This document shows, one piece after another, positions 5,336 through 6,373 of a DNA stretch of 6,373 bases. The notes beneath the pieces are model-generated. The model was not told where the DNA came from. It saw only the letters and a program-made list of their open reading frames with translations, and did not search any database. The DNA comes from Acidimicrobiaceae bacterium (GTDB lineage: Bacteria; Actinomycetota; Acidimicrobiia; Acidimicrobiales; Ilumatobacteraceae). The position numbers and the translations under genes were made by a program. Positions within the stretch are counted from its first letter, which is position 1; each line of letters starts with the position of its first letter. The stretch covers positions 1 to 6,373 of the forward strand of contig DMQJ01000297.1 in NCBI GenBank assembly GCA_003455715.1, written 5' to 3'.

Positions 5336-6232
5336 ATGAGCGATCAACTCGGATACGACGGCAAGGTAGTCATCATCACGGGCGCCGGCGGCGGCCTGGG
5401 CCGGCAGCACGCGCTGCTCATGGCGTCGCGAGGCGCGCTGGTGGTCATCAACGATCTCGGCGGCGCCATCGACGGCAGCGGCAGCGACAAGGGTGCCGCC
5501 GAGCGGGTGGTCGACGAGATCAAGGCCCTGGGCGGCGAAGCCGTCGCCGACACCAACTCGGTGGCAACACCCGAGGGCGGCAAGGCCATCGTGCAGACCG
5601 CGCTCGATGCGTTCGGCACGGTCGACGTGGTCATCAACAACGCCGGCATCTTGCGCGACAAGGCCTTCCACAACATGGAGCCCGACCTGATGAACCCGGT
5701 GTTCGACGTGCACCTGAAGGGCGCCTTCCACGTCACCCAGCCAGCGTGGGGCATCATGCGCGAGAAGGGATACGGCCGCATCATCAGCACGTCGTCGGCC
5801 GCCGGCATCTTCGGCAACTTCGGCCAGACCAACTACGGCGCCGCGAAGATGGGCCTCGTCGGCTTCACCCGTGTCCTCGCAGTGGAAGGCGCGAAGTACA
5901 ACATCAAGGCCAACGCCATCGCCCCGCTCGCCCTCACCCGCATGACCGAGAACCTGATGGGTGCCCTCGGCGACAAGCTCGACCCGGGCCTCGTGTCGCC
6001 GCTGGTGGCCTACCTCGCCCACGATGAGTGCCCGGTGAGCGGCCAGGTGTTCAGCGTCGGTGGCGGCCGCGTGGCCCAGGTGTTCATCGCCGAAACGCAG
6101 GGCTACTACAAGGCCGACCTCGGCCTCGAAGACGTGCGCGACAACTGGGGCACCATCACCAACCGCGACGGCTACGCAGTGCCGGGCAACCTCGCCGAAG
6201 AGACGGCGATGTTCCTCCCCTTCTTCAAGTGA
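5336..6232 (+). CDS. (3R)-hydroxyacyl-CoA dehydrogenase, SDR family, MFE-2/Hsd4A-like
   Basis: A 298-residue classical short-chain dehydrogenase predicted to oxidise a 3-hydroxyacyl-CoA to the 3-oxoacyl-CoA with NAD. Motifs are complete: the dinucleotide loop TGAGGGLG (15-22), an acidic residue at the end of beta-2 in VVINDLGG (D40, favouring NAD), NNAG (101-104), and the catalytic set S154, Y167 and K171 within SSAAGIFGNFGQTNYGAAK. NNAGILRDKAF, YGRIISTSSAAGIFGNFGQTNY and the long C-terminal extension after residue 230 are the pattern of the dehydrogenase domain of peroxisomal multifunctional enzyme type 2 (HSD17B4, Fox2) and actinobacterial Hsd4A. No hydratase or SCP2 domain is fused; the protein ends in FLPFFK, so a separate MaoC-type hydratase would be needed and is not in the window. 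The ATG at 5336 follows a -10-like hexamer. A steroid or branched-chain acyl-CoA substrate is possible but not shown. Confidence 0.93.
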   Translation: MSDQLGYDGKVVIITGAGGGLGRQHALLMASRGALVVINDLGGAIDGSGSDKGAAERVVDEIKALGGEAVADTNSVATPEGGKAIVQTALDAFGTVDVVINNAGILRDKAFHNMEPDLMNPVFDVHLKGAFHVTQPAWGIMREKGYGRIISTSSAAGIFGNFGQTNYGAAKMGLVGFTRVLAVEGAKYNIKANAIAPLALTRMTENLMGALGDKLDPGLVSPLVAYLAHDECPVSGQVFSVGGGRVAQVFIAETQGYYKADLGLEDVRDNWGTITNRDGYAVPGNLAEETAMFLPFFK

Positions 6233-6244
6233 CCTGAGGAACGA

Positions 6245-6267
6245 CCCCACCCCGCTCCCCGCTCCCC
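6245..6267 (-). other. Four-run G tract, potential G-quadruplex
   Basis: The plus strand carries four runs of exactly four C (6245-6248, 6250-6253, 6257-6260 and 6264-6267) separated by A, GCT and GCT. The minus strand therefore satisfies the canonical G-quadruplex pattern with four tetrads and loops of 3, 3 and 1. It starts 12 bases after the dehydrogenase stop. In the sense transcript the same segment is C-rich with little G, which would also suit Rho loading. Folding is predicted, not shown. Confidence 0.6.
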
Positions 6268-6278
6268 GCTTCCTTCGA

Positions 6279-6325
6279 CCGTGTCATGCCTCCACCGGCG
6301 CTTCGACGGTCAGGGCATGACACGG
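6279..6325 (+). terminator. 12-bp hairpin downstream of the SDR gene, probable terminator without U tract
   Basis: CCGTGTCATGCC (6279-6290) pairs perfectly with GGCATGACACGG (6314-6325). Inside the 23-base loop ACCG (6294-6297) can pair with CGGT (6307-6310) across a 3-by-3 internal loop. It lies 46 bases past the stop codon, right after the C-rich tract. No T run follows on either strand, so it is not a textbook intrinsic terminator. U-less hairpin terminators have been proposed in Actinobacteria; a processing site or protein-binding palindrome is possible. Confidence 0.5.
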
Positions 6326-6373
6326 ACGCAAAGGAGGGGCAGGTGAGGCGGGGACCACGCTGCAGGTGGTCGG
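6326..6373. other. Terminal noncoding stretch with short hairpin and an SD-like sequence
   Basis: GACCAC (6353-6358) and GTGGTC (6366-6371) form a 6-bp stem with a 7-base loop at the window edge. AAGGAGG (6331-6337) stands 5 bases before a GTG at 6343, whose frame stays open for the remaining 10 codons. Too little sequence remains to call a gene on either strand. Confidence 0.3.

Noticed and set aside
5291..6250. Long open frame (319 codons) on the minus strand opposite the SDR gene
   Set aside because: Long antisense frames are expected in GC-rich coding DNA; the translation is low-complexity, rich in H, V, A and E, with no motif, while the plus-strand frame has complete SDR motifs.

Overview
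The window is GC-rich, tightly packed bacterial DNA carrying six protein genes. All have catabolic or housekeeping families, and most concern acyl-CoA metabolism. No rRNA, tRNA, CRISPR array, transposase or phage gene is visible. The protein types (a FadD19-like acyl-CoA ligase, an MFE-2/Hsd4A-like dehydrogenase, FadE-type acyl-CoA dehydrogenases) and start codons that follow directly after -10-like hexamers point to a high-GC actinobacterium, possibly of the Acidimicrobiia. The taxon is an inference from family resemblance and was not tested.

Layout. Two genes read leftward: an acyl-CoA dehydrogenase (782-2011) and, overlapping it by 4 bases, an acyl-CoA-dehydrogenase-fold/HsaA-like flavoprotein (785 to 1) that runs off the window. 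A 49-base divergent promoter region separates them from four rightward genes: a GNAT acetyltransferase (2061-2510), an AcuI/YhdH-type acrylyl-CoA reductase (2561-3556), a fatty-acyl/steroid-acyl-CoA ligase (3597-5216) and a (3R)-hydroxyacyl-CoA dehydrogenase of the SDR superfamily (5336-6232). Gaps are 40-50 bases, except 119 bases before the last gene. The final 141 bases (6233-6373) hold no supported gene. They hold a four-run C tract, a 12-bp hairpin and a short terminal hairpin.

How it fits together. A ligase that activates a carboxylic acid with CoA, a dehydrogenase that introduces the alpha-beta double bond and an MFE-2-type 3-hydroxyacyl-CoA dehydrogenase are three of the activities of a beta-oxidation cycle. 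The hydratase and thiolase are not in the window. The acrylyl-CoA reductase could clear acrylyl-CoA from C3 metabolism. The closest named relatives I recognise suggest branched or steroid side-chain acids, but the substrate cannot be read from the sequence.

Regulation is the least ordinary part. Every gene that does not overlap its upstream neighbour has a TANNNT hexamer 6-8 bases before its start codon and no Shine-Dalgarno sequence, so all five are probably transcribed as leaderless mRNAs from their own promoters. The promoter of the last gene is preceded by an exact 21-bp inverted repeat. Each arm contains the AT-rich palindrome TTTTACGTAAAA, and the proximal palindrome lies where the -35 element should be. 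This is the strongest candidate for an undescribed regulatory element here. I see no evidence of a new defence, mobile or biosynthetic system.
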